From: Rotaria sp. Silwood1 | Lineage: Eukaryota > Rotifera > Eurotatoria > Philodinida > Philodinidae | Reading direction: 5' to 3' | Length of the DNA: 64,000 nucleotides | NCBI GenBank assembly: GCA_905250075.1 | Contig: CAJNOP010000012.1 | Coordinates: 496,001-560,000, forward strand | Shown: positions 25,188-38,700 of the stretch, in pieces | Numbering within the stretch: position 1 is the first letter of the stretch | Layout of the letters: every line of letters begins with the position of its first letter | The notes under the pieces: generated by a model | What the model saw: only the letters and a program-made list of their open reading frames with translations | The model's database searches: none | What the model was told of the DNA's origin: nothing | Translations under genes and position numbers: made by a program

Positions 25188-25871
25188 ATGGATTTCGAAG
25201 TCGATCCTCTTATTGTACAAATTGCTCGTAAAGAAAAAAAAGAAACATTTGGTTTGATAATTTGTGCATTATTTCATCAACCAAAACCAATTCAATTTGC
25301 TCACTTTTATCATCAATTAATTGAACAATTAGAAGCGAATTTTAATGAAGACGAAAAACAATCGATTTATATTTATCCAATAGCTCATTTACATATTACA
25401 ATTTCAACATTATATAATTTTAAAGATGAATATCCTCAATCTCCTGAAAAATGTTTGAAGTATTGGAAAGAATGTTTTATAAAATTAAAACAAACTACAA
25501 AAAAAAAATCAATTATACTTACACTTGATTCAATTCATCTTTCCAAAGATGCTGGTTATTTTCAATATAAGGATGAAAATAATGGTATGGAATATCTTCG
25601 TCAATTAATTCATAATATTTGTATACCAGAAGATGGAAAACCACCTTTAAAAATCCCAAATATTGTTCATACATCATTTCTTCGTTTTATAAAAAAACCG
25701 AATGATCCAATAAAATTTGAAGAAAAATTTCATCGTATTTGTCATGAACTGTTAAAAAAAACAAATGAAATTCGTTTTGATATTGATGAAATTTGTTTAG
25801 CATTTGAAGCTCGCCCTTATATGCATATTGATTGTGATGAATTTCATATACTTGATACAATGAAATGTTAA
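25188..25871 (+). CDS. 2H phosphoesterase-like protein (single exon)
   Basis: A 227-residue intronless ORF. Two histidine motifs at the right distance define the 2H phosphoesterase fold: H69-I-T71 in AHLHITIS and H161-T-S163 in VHTSFLRF. In this superfamily the paired HxT/S motifs act on 2',3'-cyclic phosphates or related RNA ends. Between them is a polar stretch, LDSIHLSKDAGYFQ, like the strand-loop before the second motif in LigT/AKAP7-type proteins. No signal peptide or membrane segment is seen, so it is probably intracellular. The ATG follows an AT-rich leader, and the stop lies only 50 bases before the UGDH start. The substrate is unknown; family placement is by motif only. Confidence 0.75.
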   Translation: MDFEVDPLIVQIARKEKKETFGLIICALFHQPKPIQFAHFYHQLIEQLEANFNEDEKQSIYIYPIAHLHITISTLYNFKDEYPQSPEKCLKYWKECFIKLKQTTKKKSIILTLDSIHLSKDAGYFQYKDENNGMEYLRQLIHNICIPEDGKPPLKIPNIVHTSFLRFIKKPNDPIKFEEKFHRICHELLKKTNEIRFDIDEICLAFEARPYMHIDCDEFHILDTMKC

Positions 25872-25921
25872 ATTTTAATTTTAGATTTCTTTGTTTGTTC
25901 TAATAAAAAAAAAGGTCGGCT
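25872..25921 (+). promoter_or_regulatory. Very short gene-gene junction with candidate trans-splice acceptor and poly(A) signal
   Basis: Only 50 bases separate the stop of the 2H gene from the UGDH ATG. Within them are TTTTAATTTTAG, which looks like a splice acceptor (ends 25886), and AATAAA near 25903. Rotifers are known to use spliced-leader trans-splicing, so a shared transcript resolved by trans-splicing is plausible. This is inference; no transcript data are available. Confidence 0.4.
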
Positions 25922-28900
25922 ATGACTTTGAATAATGGTGATGGAATGCCGACTCTTTCAGGTAAACTTTTTTCTTATTCCTTATTATTACCATTAAAGT
26001 TTTCTTTTTCTAGACAATGAAATGAATGGTTTTAGTGATGATAATTCAACATTCCGCATTTGTTGCATTGGTATGCATATATTTTTCTACTCATTAGATA
26101 AAATTAGAAGCTTTTTTTTTCTTGTTAGGTGCTGGTTATGTTGGAGGTCCGACTTGCGCCATAATAGCTAGTAAATGTCCAAAAATAAAAGTAACTGTTG
26201 TTGATGTAAGCGCTGATAGAATAGCTGCTTGGAACTCCGATCATTTACCATTGTTTGAAGTTAGTTAAATGTTTTAGGAATTGATTGAAGAAAATAAACA
26301 AATGAGTTTTATTTTTAGCCGGGACTAGAAGAAATTATTAGAAAAATTCGTAATCGCAATTTATTCTTTTCTACTGATACAAAAAAAGCTATTCAAGAAG
26401 CTGATTTAATTTTTATTAGTGTTAATACACCAACGAAATCTTATGGTTTTGGTAATGTAAGTTGAATATTAAGTTTTTTTATTATTTTAAATAGAAGATG
26501 ACATTCAAAAAAACAAGCTGATGTTATCATAAATGTCAAATTGACAAGATGCTACATGATAGATTTTTTTTACTTGATAGTCAAAATGCTATTAGTTGTC
26601 TTCATACTGTATTAAAATGTAAAACATTGGTTCTCTGTTTTATTTTGTTATGCAGAATAATTAAAGATCTCTAGATAAATTTATTAGGAAAACAGATCTC
26701 TAGAGAATTCTTTGTAGAAAAAGAATCATTCACATGAGAATTGAAATAAGGAATGAATTCATTTAACTTGTATGTTATTTAATGTATAGGGTCGAGCACC
26801 AGATCTACGCTATGTAGAAGAAGCCGCTCGACAAATAGCTCATACAGCAACAAGTAATAAAATAGTTGTTGAAAAATCTACTGTACCAGTAAATGCAGCT
26901 GAATCAATAAAAACAATATTAAAAACCAATAAGCAACCTGGTGTTAGTTATCAAGTTCTTTCTAATCCAGAATTTTTAGCTGAAGGCTCAGCTATTAAAG
27001 ATCTTTTAGCACCTGATCGAGTTTTAATTGGTGGCGATGAAACAGTTGACGGTTCATTGGCTATTAAAAAACTTTCATGGATTTATGAACATTGGGTACC
27101 AAAAGAAAGAATTCTTACAACGAATACATGGTCATCAGAATTATCGAAATTAGTTAGTTATTTCATTTTCGAATGATAATAATTGGATGTTTTGTTTTGT
27201 TCTTAAGGTAGCTAATGCATTTTTAGCTCAACGTATTTCAAGTATTAATACTATTTCAGCTGTTTGTGAAGCAACAGGTGCATCAGTTAGTGAAGTAGCT
27301 AAAGCAGTTGGACTTGATTCACGTATTGGAAGTAAATTTTTACATGCTAGTGTTGGTAAATAGATAAATAAATTTATGGAAAACAAAAAAAAAAATTTTC
27401 TCTATTTAAATACATAGGTTTTGGTGGTAGTTGTTTTCAAAAAGATGTTTATAATTTAATTTATTTAGCTGAATCATTAAAACTTGAACCAGTTGCACAA
27501 TATTGGTTACAAGTTATTAAAATCAATGATTGGCAACGTGAACGTTTTGTACAAATGATTGTTCAAAATTTATTTGGAAGCGTTAGTGGAAAAAAAATAG
27601 CTATTTACGGTTTTGCTTTTAAAAAAGATACAGCTGATACACGGTAGATATTTGCCACAAAATAAAGCTTTTTATTTATTAAATTTTTCTTTTAGAGAAT
27701 CATCGAGTATTTATGTATGTCGATATTTATTGGCTGAAGGTGCATCATTGCATATTTATGATCCAAAAGTATCAGTTCAAAGAATTTTTCTTGATTTATC
27801 TGAACAAACTGGCAAAACAGAAGCTGATTGTAAGATAAATTATAAAATTGAAAATATTTTTCAGATTGTTAAATGATGAATAAACAAAATTTACAGATAT
27901 TTATATTAGTTATTCCAAAATTGTTAGAATATATAAGATGATTTGAAAAGAAAAATCAATAATACTTAGTCTCTGTATCGACATTAATATATGTTGCCCG
28001 AGGAAAAGATTTCCAGTGTGAATATTGATTGTTGTTTGAATGTGAGCAGTTCATTACATTTATTGATGAACTTGGAAGGTTTTTAGACAAGTACATCATA
28101 ATATTCTACGAATAGAAATATACTAGCAAGAGAGCCATACTAACTGATCCCTGTTGTTTGAAATTATATTGCACTTGCCAGAGTAACTTACTGAGTCTAG
28201 CGAAAATGGAATTTTGACCTACAGTTTAGTGCATAGATAAGTCTAATTATCTATATAATATCTTGAAAGTTTCAATCGTAAATAATGTTTTTTTTTTGTT
28301 TAGCTATCGAACTTTCAAGTAAACTCGATTTTTGTGATAAAGATTGGCTTTTAGAAATTCAATATCTCGACAAAGAAACATTCTTTTCGGCTAAAAATTT
28401 CAGGATATTCTGTTAGTTATTCGAATTAGTTTTAGATAACCTTTCACAATCAAAATAATCGTTTTTGATTTTTCAGCATATGCCTTAAACTGGATGAGAA
28501 ATTCTTGGCTTTAAAGACATATGGAGGCAAACTCTTTGAGATTTCTGCTAGTCTAACAAAGATTTCTTTAAAGGCTCAAAATGAGCTCAAATAATGAGCA
28601 TCAAGTTGGTTAGTTTTTTTTAGTATGTTTTTGGCAGTCTATCAAAAGAATGAGGATAATGGTTCAATCTTTCTGATCATAACTCCTTTTTTGTTAAATT
28701 CAGAATGCAACTCTGCAAAAGAAAGAGTCCCGATATAAATGCTAGGCGTAGACAATAGTCCTAGATTTATATGAAAAATTTTCATAATAGACTATCTTAT
28801 TATATGATAGAATCAATAGTTATTAGTAATCAACTATTTCGGGTTCGTTTTATTAAGATATACTACTTTTCTTGCAACAGATATCTATTTTTCGAGATGA

Positions 28901-29296
28901 AACCATGATAAGAATCACCAAGCGAACTTGATTTTTTCTAATCAGTTTTACGTTTGTTTTACTTTCAGTACGTAATCATGTTCAAATAGCCAATGATGCA
29001 TATGAAGCAGCTAAAGATTCTCATGCTCTTGTTATTTGTACTGAATGGGATGAATTTAAAGTAACTAATAATCTAATTTTGTTTTTCTTTTTCGTAAATA
29101 CACAATCATTATTTTTTATTTAATTATCTAGCAATTAGATTATCAATTGATTTACAGTACCATGAAAAAACCTTCATTCATATTTGATGGTCGTCTTATA
29201 CTTGATCATGATCAACTAATCGGTCTTGGTTTTAATGTATTTTGTATTGGACAAAAACCACCATTAAATAAATATCTTAATCAAAGCCCTAGATAA
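25922..29296 (+). CDS. UGDH: UDP-glucose 6-dehydrogenase
   Basis: Oxidises UDP-glucose to UDP-glucuronate with two NAD+, supplying glycosaminoglycan synthesis, in the cytosol. Ten exons: 25922-25961, 26014-26070, 26129-26259, 26319-26456, 26790-27152, 27208-27355, 27418-27643, 27696-27829, 28969-29060 and 29132-29296, giving 497 residues (human 494). The NAD-binding Rossmann motif is [14 protein letters not shown] near residue 32. The substrate-binding block [13 protein letters not shown] is in exon 5, and the catalytic cysteine is C298 in FGGSCFQKD, equivalent to human C276 after a 22-residue N-terminal extension. The C-terminal UDP-binding domain begins with [19 protein letters not shown]. 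Intron 27830-28968 is 1.1 kb and holds a decayed relative of the palindrome at 8640. The gene starts 50 bases after its upstream neighbour. Confidence 0.96.
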
Positions 29297-29682
29297 ACAA
29301 AACATTGTGATCCATTCAGTTATTTTCCTTTTCAATTGAATTTATGCATGACTATAAATCTCAGTAATACTGACATATTTTTGACTTATCTGTAAACACA
29401 AAAAAAATGCGAAGCATCATTGTGATTTGTATTTTTCGTAGGTGTTTTTTTTTCTATTATTCATATTTACATGGGAGCTTTGTTTTTCCGAGAAGGTTCA
29501 ACGTTGTTGTTTTTTTTCGTGCGTTTATCTCATCATATAATATACAATATATCTATATATATATTAAATCTCTTGTTTGAATGATCTTCTTTGATAAAAC
29601 TATAAATGAATTATTTTTTATTATGGATATTTCTTATTGTCAATTTCTTTTTTTAAAGATTATAAAATAAATTATATGAAAA

Positions 29683-32600
29683 ATGAGTGGTACAAGAAAA
29701 AAACCATTTAGTTCAAAAAAGAAAAAAGAACAATTGAAATTAAAACGAGAAAAAATTCGAGCTCAAGGTAATTTATTTTTATTTTAGAAAAGTATTATTG
29801 TTTCTTTTTTTTTGTTATCTAGGTGATAAATGGGCAGATTCTGATGATGAATCAGCTACAATAAATATAAATAGTTCGCATAATTCTCGCCGTCGAATAA
29901 ATGAACAACCTGTTCGAGATGATACAACACATAATCCTAATCGGTAAGATTATCATTTGATCATCTCTCGAACCATTTGTTTTTCGGTACATTATTTTCC
30001 ATTTATTTGGAATAACCTTAACGCTCGATAAGTCGATGACTGTTTATGAGTTACTAGTACAATAATGAGAGTTTTGATGGAAATCAATACTGTTACAACA
30101 ATTACTTTAGTCCTAAAATAAATTGATGTGATATAGCCTCTTTTAAGTACTAATGTACACAGATGTTAACATCTGGCAAAAGAAAATAGCAAAAGTTATT
30201 ATTAATGACCTATAGAGTAAGTGATTAGAAAAGATCTGCTCGAATGAATGTAAATTCTTTTCTGTTAAACGAAATAATTACGTAAAAGTCAATTCTTTTT
30301 ATACAAATCAAAAGACACTTTAATTAAATAAGAAAAAAAAACAGAGACGATATCATTTGGTAATTTAATAATATTGTCTTCTGAACAATATCTTATATTT
30401 AAAAGCGTCGATTTTATAATGATATATGATAGAATCTTCTTGGATATTCTTTCTTTGTATTTAGCTGCAGTTATCATCAAAAGTTCGGCTACGAGATAAT
30501 TTGAGACCTCTGTGCTCCCTGTACCAATGTTAAAAACTCTATATCGAACGATTATAATTTGCTTGATTTATGAACTTATCTTTGGATATTCTTAGCATGA
30601 GAATTGATGGGATTCATTAAAAACAAACTCGTCATTCTGATTATATTCTACCATCGGCTTTGAAATTTTCTTTAGTATTTTCTATGCTCTAATCAAGTAT
30701 TCCCTGAAAATTTCATGATTATAGAAATTAGTTGAGTGGAGATCTATATGAAGATGATCCAAGGCAATGACAATGTCACTGTGTCTCAGTACCGCAGCAG
30801 ATTGAAATCTTCTATCTGTGATAGATGAAGCTTTATTTATACATCAAAAGATAGATATTAAAGCTTCAAAATAATAACACATCAGAAAAGTGTCAAAAAA
30901 TGCAATTTTTGACATCCAAGAAATAAACATTTGTTTTTTTTCTCTAAATTCAATGCTTTGGTACTTGCAACCTGAGTTTATCGAGCCCTTGGCGGCTACT
31001 GTATATTATAAAAAAAAACTTTGTTTGATAAATTCTATTCGATTTTTGTGATTAAATTTATGTATATATTTTATAGAATTTTCTATTTATTTTGATGATT
31101 AGATATCGTCTTCATTTTCAACGTGAATCTCGTGATGAAATTGATCGACGAAAAAAACTTGCTCAATTACCTATTGAAAAATTACCTGAAGAATCATTAG
31201 AAATTCCTATCGAGCAAATCTATCGACCAGGAAGTGCTCTTGATATGCCTATAAGACCAGCATGGACATATAATATGACTAAAGAACAATTAGAACAACA
31301 AGAACAAACTTATTTTAATGTAAAAACTATTTCTATAAAACAAAAGAAAATATATTTATTGATAAAATTCATTTTTCAGAATTACTTGGAGAAAATTTTT
31401 GCAAACTTTGAAGCTAATGATTTAAGTTATTTTGAAATGAATCTTGAAACATGGAGACAATTATGGCGCACAGTAGAAATTTGTGATATTATTCTTATGA
31501 TTGTTGATATACGTTTTGCTGTAAGCTATTTTATTTTTGATTCCACAGTACTGTTCAAAAATATCAGACCAATGTATTTTTTGATATTTTTTCTCGAATA
31601 ACAAGCATTTAAACTCAAATCCAAATAGTGATTTGAATAGCCAAAGAATTTGACTATCAAATCCATGTCATACCAAAATTTCATAGATGGAATATGATAA
31701 GAAGGTTTCTGAAGAACAAAAAAGTTATAATAAAAACCAAAAACTACACCTCACGACGAGGAAAGTTCCTCAAGTAATTATTTTCTTTCGAATCCGAACT
31801 ATTTGCATTATGTAGACGACAATGAGCTATCAATACTCTGAGAACAGTTCGGGCTCTTAGTGTATGACTGCTATCGACTTGAAATATTACACAGAGACAG
31901 ATCTTAGTGAAAATAGTTCATTTTGAAAGTTTCAGATCTTTTGCTTTTCTTATTTCTTGAAATAGAAACAACAAATCTGCAGACATATATGAGCATTGTG
32001 AAAGACGAACTTTTATCATAGCTATATCATAGGATAAGAACAGCGACAATATCTGAAACATTCACAATAAACTCGTCTCCATGAACCCAGTCTTTATGAA
32101 AAGTTTTCAAGTCGATATTCAAAAATGAGTTTTCCTAGTGTTCTTAAGGGAGACCATGACATTGACTAAAAATACCGTAAAAATATAGTATTTCGATAGC
32201 AATAAGCTAGGGTCTGAACTTTGATTCATGATACTGATAGTTTACCAGCGTCTACATGATGCACACAGTTCGAACTCGAAAGCAATTAACCAGTTGGGAA
32301 ACTTCCTTCGTGAGAAGCCTCTTTCTATTTTTACTATGCTTATAACTTTTTCAGAGCAGATCATAGGAAATATGGCAACTCCTCCTTTTATTTAGAATTT
32401 ATAGAAAATTCCTCTCGTAGTCCATCTATGAAATTTCGTTGTGATATGCATTTGATGGAGAACTTTATTAGCTAATGAAACCATTATTTGGATTTGAGTT
32501 AAATGCTAGATATCATAGAAAAATATCACAAATACGTTGATCTTATGGTTGTTAACTACTTGTACTGCATATCTTAACATTAGCTGTTTTTCTACACAGG

Positions 32601-34038
32601 TTCTTCATTTTTCTCCAACTCTTTATGATTATGTTACACGTATTCATAATAAACAATTAATCGTTGTATTAAATAAAATTGATCTTGTACCTCCATCACT
32701 TGTTATTGGTGTAAAAGATTATTTTACTAAAAAATTTCCACAATTACATATTCTTACATATACTTCATATCCAAAAGATTTACCAACCACACGTGATGAT
32801 TTTGATAATTATCAAGTTATGGCACGTATAGTACGTCGAAAAAATTATTATGCTATTGGTCCATTAGCATTATTTGAATGTGTATCATCCATTGTTGGTT
32901 CTCAAATTGATTTATCTTCATGGAAACAACATATTCAAGAATGTATGAATAATGAAATTGTTGAAAATAAACTTAAACATGAAAACATTGATGTGTCGCC
33001 ATTAACAAATACAACTAAAACAACGAATCATATAACATTAGGTTTTACAGGATATCCCAATGTTGGGAAATCATCAATATTAAATAGTATTGTTGGTCAT
33101 AAAGTTGTTAGTGTATCACGTACACCAGGACATACAAAACATTTTCAAACAATATTTTTAACAACAACTGTACGTCTATGTGATTGTCCCGGTTTAGTTT
33201 TTCCTTCGTTTGTTGAACGACCATTACAAGTTTGAAAAAAAAACAAATAACATTTTATAGCTTTAATCCATGTATTTATCTCTTTAAGATTCTAGCTGGA
33301 ATATATCCAATAGCACAAGTTCAAGAACCTTATACACCTGTTGGATATCTTGCACAATGGTTACCAATGACAAAAATTCTTAAATTACAAAGTCTTGAGC
33401 AAGATACACCGAAGTATAGTGCAATGGATATTTGTGAAGGTAGGTTAATTTTAAAAACAAAAAACAAATTTATTCAACAAAAATTCTCTGTATCCTTAGC
33501 TTGGGCAATTAAACGTGGCTTTTTAACAGCAAAAGCAGCGCGTCCTGATGTTTATCGAGCAGCCAATCATATTCTTCGTTTAGCACTCGATGGTCGAATT
33601 AATTTATATCTTCGACCGCCAGGTTTTACTGCTGAAAAAAGTATTTTCTATTTTTTTGTTTATTATATATTTATTTTCTTAAATGATGTTTATTAAGAAC
33701 GATATGCATCGGACCCTCGAGCTATTGAACTTGAACATCAAATTCAAGTAGCTGTTGATAGACAAAAACCTCCTGATAGTAGTGTATCCGGTGGTGATGA
33801 TAGTGAAGCATTTCCAACAAGTGATGATCATCAATTAGCATCATGTAGTGCATCAACAAGTGATCATGGTGCTGATATAGTTGAAGATATAAATCGTTTT
33901 ATTGCTTTCAATCGTGATAATGATGAAAAAGAACAATTAAAACAAATAAAAAATACACGACGAAGAGCAAGACGAAAATCTAGCAATAGCAATCAATGTA
34001 ATGATGATAATGAAGAAGAGGGAGAAGTTGATGGATAA
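29683..34038 (+). CDS. GNL1: GNL1-type circularly permuted GTPase
   Basis: A YlqF/YawG-family GTPase of the HSR1/GNL1 type, related to nucleolar ribosome-biogenesis GTPases. Eight exons: 29683-29767, 29823-29943, 31103-31319, 31380-31520, 32600-33229, 33288/33289-33439, 33500-33640 and 33698-34038, 608 residues (human GNL1 607). The N-terminus is lysine-rich (MSGTRKKPFSSKKKKEQ). G motifs occur in permuted order: G4 NKID first, then G1 GYPNVGKSS, the G2-like SRTPGHTKHFQT, and G3 DCPGL. GNL1-specific blocks include NPNRYRLHFQRESRDE and AGIYPIAQVQEPYTPVGYLA. The C-terminus is acidic and serine-rich, then basic (RRRARRKSS). Introns 2 and 4 are over 1 kb; the latter has a decayed palindrome end near 32270. 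The start lies 387 bases after UGDH. Confidence 0.95.
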
Positions 34039-35151
34039 TAAATAAATACTTCCGGTGACTTTTGTCTTTCATGACTTGAAAATGTTTTTGTTTTCTCTTA
34101 TTGTTTCTTCTTCTTCAGATTTATCAATACTTGATCTGTAAAGATTTGTATAGTGTGGAAGCGTTCATTTTTATTTGCTATCAGCTAAAAGAAGAAAAGC
34201 TTTATACACGATAATGTTTGATTCTTTTTTGTGCTCAGAGTATGTGGAAGAGAATATAAAGATTAATATTTGGTGTAAAATTTGTTGGTTATAATTTCAA
34301 GAAAGATGACTGTTAGTTAAAGGGATCTTTTAAGGTTTTTTTTTGTTAGATGTATTCTATCATTTCTTGCACTGAATTTATTCTTTTCTTGCGCTATTAA
34401 ATAAAGTTTAGTTTTGTTCATAAAGCTAATGAGTACATGCATGAGAAAATACATTCATTTTATTTTCGATTAGAGTACATATATATATTCTGGAAAAGGA
34501 ATTTTGTTTTTTTTTCTTTGTATGATCTATTCAAGTTTTTCTTTCGAAATTCTTCGACATAGAGTATTGGTAAAATATACTCCAAGCACCGTTTTACTTG
34601 GAACATATGCCAGTCAATAGAGCTTGAAGTTTTGACAAGGAGATTACTTTCAACTGATCACTCGATTTTTAATTCGGACTCAGTAGATAAGGTAGACTTC
34701 AATGAGATATAAAAAACTCCCAAATGATAAGTCTCTTAGACTTTCAATTCACAGTTGTAGACATTTACTAGAACTTTAGTTTCTGACAGAGTAAATGCCA
34801 ATAAATCGAATGACGGAATTTCGGCCTGAGATTTTGTCTACAGACAGGGCCATTCTTTGAATTGTACACCTTAGGCAAGGAATTTTACCCGACTATCCTT
34901 TATGTTGCAAACACAATTGATGAAATATTTAGCTGAATCTGGATCGAAGTATGAATTAATGATATTTTATTTGAACATTAGTCAATTGAATTAAACGTTT
35001 AATAGTTATTATTGATAAGAGATGGATATTTAATCTTATAGACTATCTGATTTGTTAAGATATCTTTATATTAAAAAGATTTATTGATGAAAAACAAAAA
35101 TGATTAATTAAGGCTTTCAATATATATTTTAGATAAATCAAAAGTAAAACT
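34039..35151 (+). other. GNL1 3' region and TOM22 upstream region
   Basis: 1.1 kb without a gene. AATAAA near 34400 (ATTAAATAAAG) is a likely poly(A) signal for GNL1. Near 34810-34870 a stretch (AATTTCGGCCTGAGATTTTG) resembles part of the palindrome at 8640, so it is probably a decayed transposon arm. Confidence 0.45.
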
Positions 35152-35727
35152 ATGAATGAAGAAACTCTTCGACAACTTTTAACAGCACAAGATGGTATTG
35201 AATTCTCACCAACTGCTGAAATGATGATGATGAATTCAGCAGCAGTGAATGATAATGATTCACTTGATATAGAAATGCCAGGAATGATTCAGTCACAACA
35301 AGAACGCATTGTTCGTGCTAATCCACCTGTTGTTACATCAACAAGAACTGAGCCTGATGATGATGACTTATTACTTGAAGATGAAACAATTCTTGAACGT
35401 ATTATTGCATTGAAAGAAATGTTTCCAGAAAGTATTCAAAATGCTGTTGGAACATTGAATCGTACAGTAATCAATGCAACTAAACTTGCTTATAATAAAA
35501 GTCGTACAGCAACTTGGTGGTAAGATTTATAATTAATTTTATTTATTTATTTTTCTGTCGTATAACAATCTATATTTAGGTTAACTTCAACTATGTGTGT
35601 ACTTGTTTTTCCAATTCTTATTCAAAAAGAATTATTACAAGTTGCTGAACAAATCAGTCGTGAACAACGATCAATTCTACTTGGTCCACAAGCAGCCACA
35701 GGTGCTATTAGTGGTGGTGCTTTCTAA
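35152..35727 (+). CDS. TOMM22: TOM22-like mitochondrial import receptor subunit
   Basis: A central receptor and organiser of the outer-membrane TOM complex that passes preproteins to TOM40. Two exons, 35152-35519 and 35580-35727, join in phase to give 171 residues; human TOM22 has 142. The order of features is that of TOM22: an acidic cytosolic N-terminal part (EPDDDDLLLEDETILERI), the conserved ALKEMFPESIQNAVG helix, a basic-aromatic step (YNKSRTATWW), one tail-anchor membrane helix (STMCVLVFPILIQ), and an intermembrane tail ending in ISREQRSILLGPQ, matching the family's QILLGP block. The N-terminus is longer than in vertebrates. Confidence 0.9.
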
Positions 35728-38700
35728 TATTATTTTTCATTATTTTGTTCCTTTTCTGTTTGTTTTGTGTTGACTATTTGTATTCAACCTTAACAGTAAG
35801 ATCAGTTAAAACAAGATTCTTTAATAAAATGAGCATATGAAAATTCCAAATCTTTTTCTTTCTGTCAAATATTTGATTAACATCCTTTCATAGTCGTATG
35901 GTTTTCTTTTTCTCGTTTGTCAAATTTAGAATCAAGAGATCAATATACAATGGAACTTAAAATAAGAAAATACTACACAAACATGATATATTTGCAGAGA
36001 GTATCATTATATTAATGGTATAATGAGGATAACAAACAATCGAATTAAGGAACGGTCTTCTCTTCAGTATTTTTGAAGAATAACTCATTAGAAAAAATTG
36101 ACATTTTCAGTATACATAGCTGTTGATGGATAGAGCACAAGTTGTTGTAGACTCAAAATTCAAAAATGCTTCCTTCTAGGAGATATCGAGGTCTCAAACA
36201 CCTAAAGTCATCTGTTGGATGAACCCATTTCCAGTTGCAATATATCTAATAGAGTTGATCATTTCTTTTATAGATATTATACACTGTTTCGTATGTCTAC
36301 GATGTTTTGGTTTCTTTTTATCTTCTTTCATTCAAATAAAAGCATCAGCATATTGAATATACTCCAAGTTCAAAACACTTCATAGTATAAGTATACAAGA
36401 AAACTTTCAACTCAATCGAGTATTGTATGATTAAGAAACAGGGTGACTTGCAACTTTTTTGTTAAAAACGTCATTGCTCGATAATCACGACTAGTTAGTA
36501 AATTTTGACATTTTTGAAGCGAAAATCTTTCATCTTTTCGAATTTTTCGACTTTTATGGTTACTGATTAATTCTTGAAATCCATTTCGTAGATAGAAAAT
36601 ACTTCATAGTATATATAGAGCACGAAAAAAAACCAAAAATGAATACTTTTAAAATTTTCGTTCGATAAAAAAGAGTTCTCTTAAGCATATGTTGCTGATT
36701 ATTTTGAGGACATATAATAATTGGCACTTACTTCCTTTATTGATGAACATACACTGTGAAAAAACAATTGGCCGCTGCATGCTTGTTATATTCCTTAATG
36801 TCAATGATCCTTGAAGTAAGTTGAATCCAGACATAAGGAAATCAAGTCTTTTTTGACTGATCGCTTCTTTGTTTGTATCAGATCAAATGGAAAAAAATAT
36901 ACATATGTAGATGTCTTAATTAATTCAGGGTTTGTTTCAAGTTTGCAATGTAGTTGGATTGAAGTTGAAATATAATGTAAAGGATTGGAAATTCGTAGAA
37001 AAACTTTTCTAATTTTTGTCTATGATCTTATTTGTCAATAATCTATTTTTATTTTTTGATAATAAATCCGTTTGTTTCTATTACAATAATTAAATTAGTA
37101 AAATAAAATGCTTTTACAAATTATTAAAGACACTCAAATTGCAAATCTCGTTTTTTGCCATTAAGGCTTCCACTAATTGCCGTGGAATAGTATGAATGAA
37201 GCACATATGTCAAATGTTATGAATATGTATCTTGGTGCTTGTTCTCGTGAAAGCAGAGAACACAAGTCTTTTATGTTGACTTTTAAAAATATTACTTTAA
37301 GTGAAGGATAAGATCTAGCAACGATAACGCACCTGTGTCTCTGTAACATAGCTACCATATGATAAACATGGTAAAAATGACCATCACATAGCTATGGTAC
37401 GCGCAACTGCGCAGAATGATAGAAAGAGTTCAGAATTCGACATATATGAATTTACGATAAAAAGAATTTTTCGTGCACTGCACGAAATTATTATTTGACA
37501 TTGAAAATGAAATTTTAAGAACAATATAAAAGAACAAAAATAAATATCGTTGTAACAGTTCAACGATCAAAAATTTTAACAAAATTTCTGTCAAAAAACC
37601 AAAAATACTGTACACGTAGACTAAACTTAATAAGACAAGTGTAGCATATTCAAAATTGGTTTTTCTTTATAAATATAAAGATCAAGTTTTATATTATGAA
37701 AAAAATTGTTTTGTGCAACCAGTCGCTATCATGTGTCGAGTCCCTTCTTGCATTCCATTCCGTACCTTACTTAATACACACTTACACTTAGATGGGCCTA
37801 TAGTAGCGGAAAAGTGTCCATCCCACCAGATCTCAACTATTACAAGCAATAGAGGTCTGAAAATTCTTGTGCATATAATCCACCAAGAATGTAGATCAGA
37901 GCTATGAGATTGCTTCTTTGCTAGCATATAATGAGAATTTATGGTGAATGATAATTGATAACAGTTATTTTTGCTTTAAACTTTATATTTCTGATAAGAA
38001 GGACCTTTAAGAATCAGTCGATCATTCATTACTTATGGCTATCTATGCTATTAATTTCATCGAAATCCATAAATCTTTGCTAGAATTTTGCTCCTTTTAT
38101 TTTGACTGTTCGAGACATAAAAAAACTCGCTGAAGTACTTTATAGAGTATAACTCGATAATGCTTAAATAAATCGAGTTCAAACTTTCAGAGAAACTCTG
38201 CTTGTAACTGAACATTATTGCCTACAAGTCTTACAGAAGAACAAACTTCTAAAAGAAAACAGTTCGTCAATATTTATTGCATCGATCCTGAAGATTCAGA
38301 AATCTCCAGAGGCAGTGATCTTTCGACACATTGCATTATCATTTGAATGAACAAAAAACGTACACTGAGCTTCAATCTCATATTAAAACATTAGGAATGA
38401 GTCATGTATTTGATAAAAAAGTAACAAAAGAATTTACAAGACAGCTTTTTTAGGTTAAAAATCTTGAAGCAGAAATAGGCCTCGTTCATTATAATTCTTG
38501 TTGTATTTAAGTTGGTCTTCTCTTTTTTCGAATATTAAAATCAAAAATTTTACCATCTTTAATTTTTCATCATGAATGTAACTTCAAAGTATCCTCTATC
38601 GGAGTTCCCCTTAAGAAATCGAGGGCAAGCTCATGGTTCTGATCTATATTCTTTGTGAATTATATGCACACTAAGTTTCAGACTTTTAGTACCTGTGGTA

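Noticed and set aside
30289..30480. Small minus-strand ORF in the GNL1 intron
   Set aside because: Intronic, AT-rich, no conserved features.
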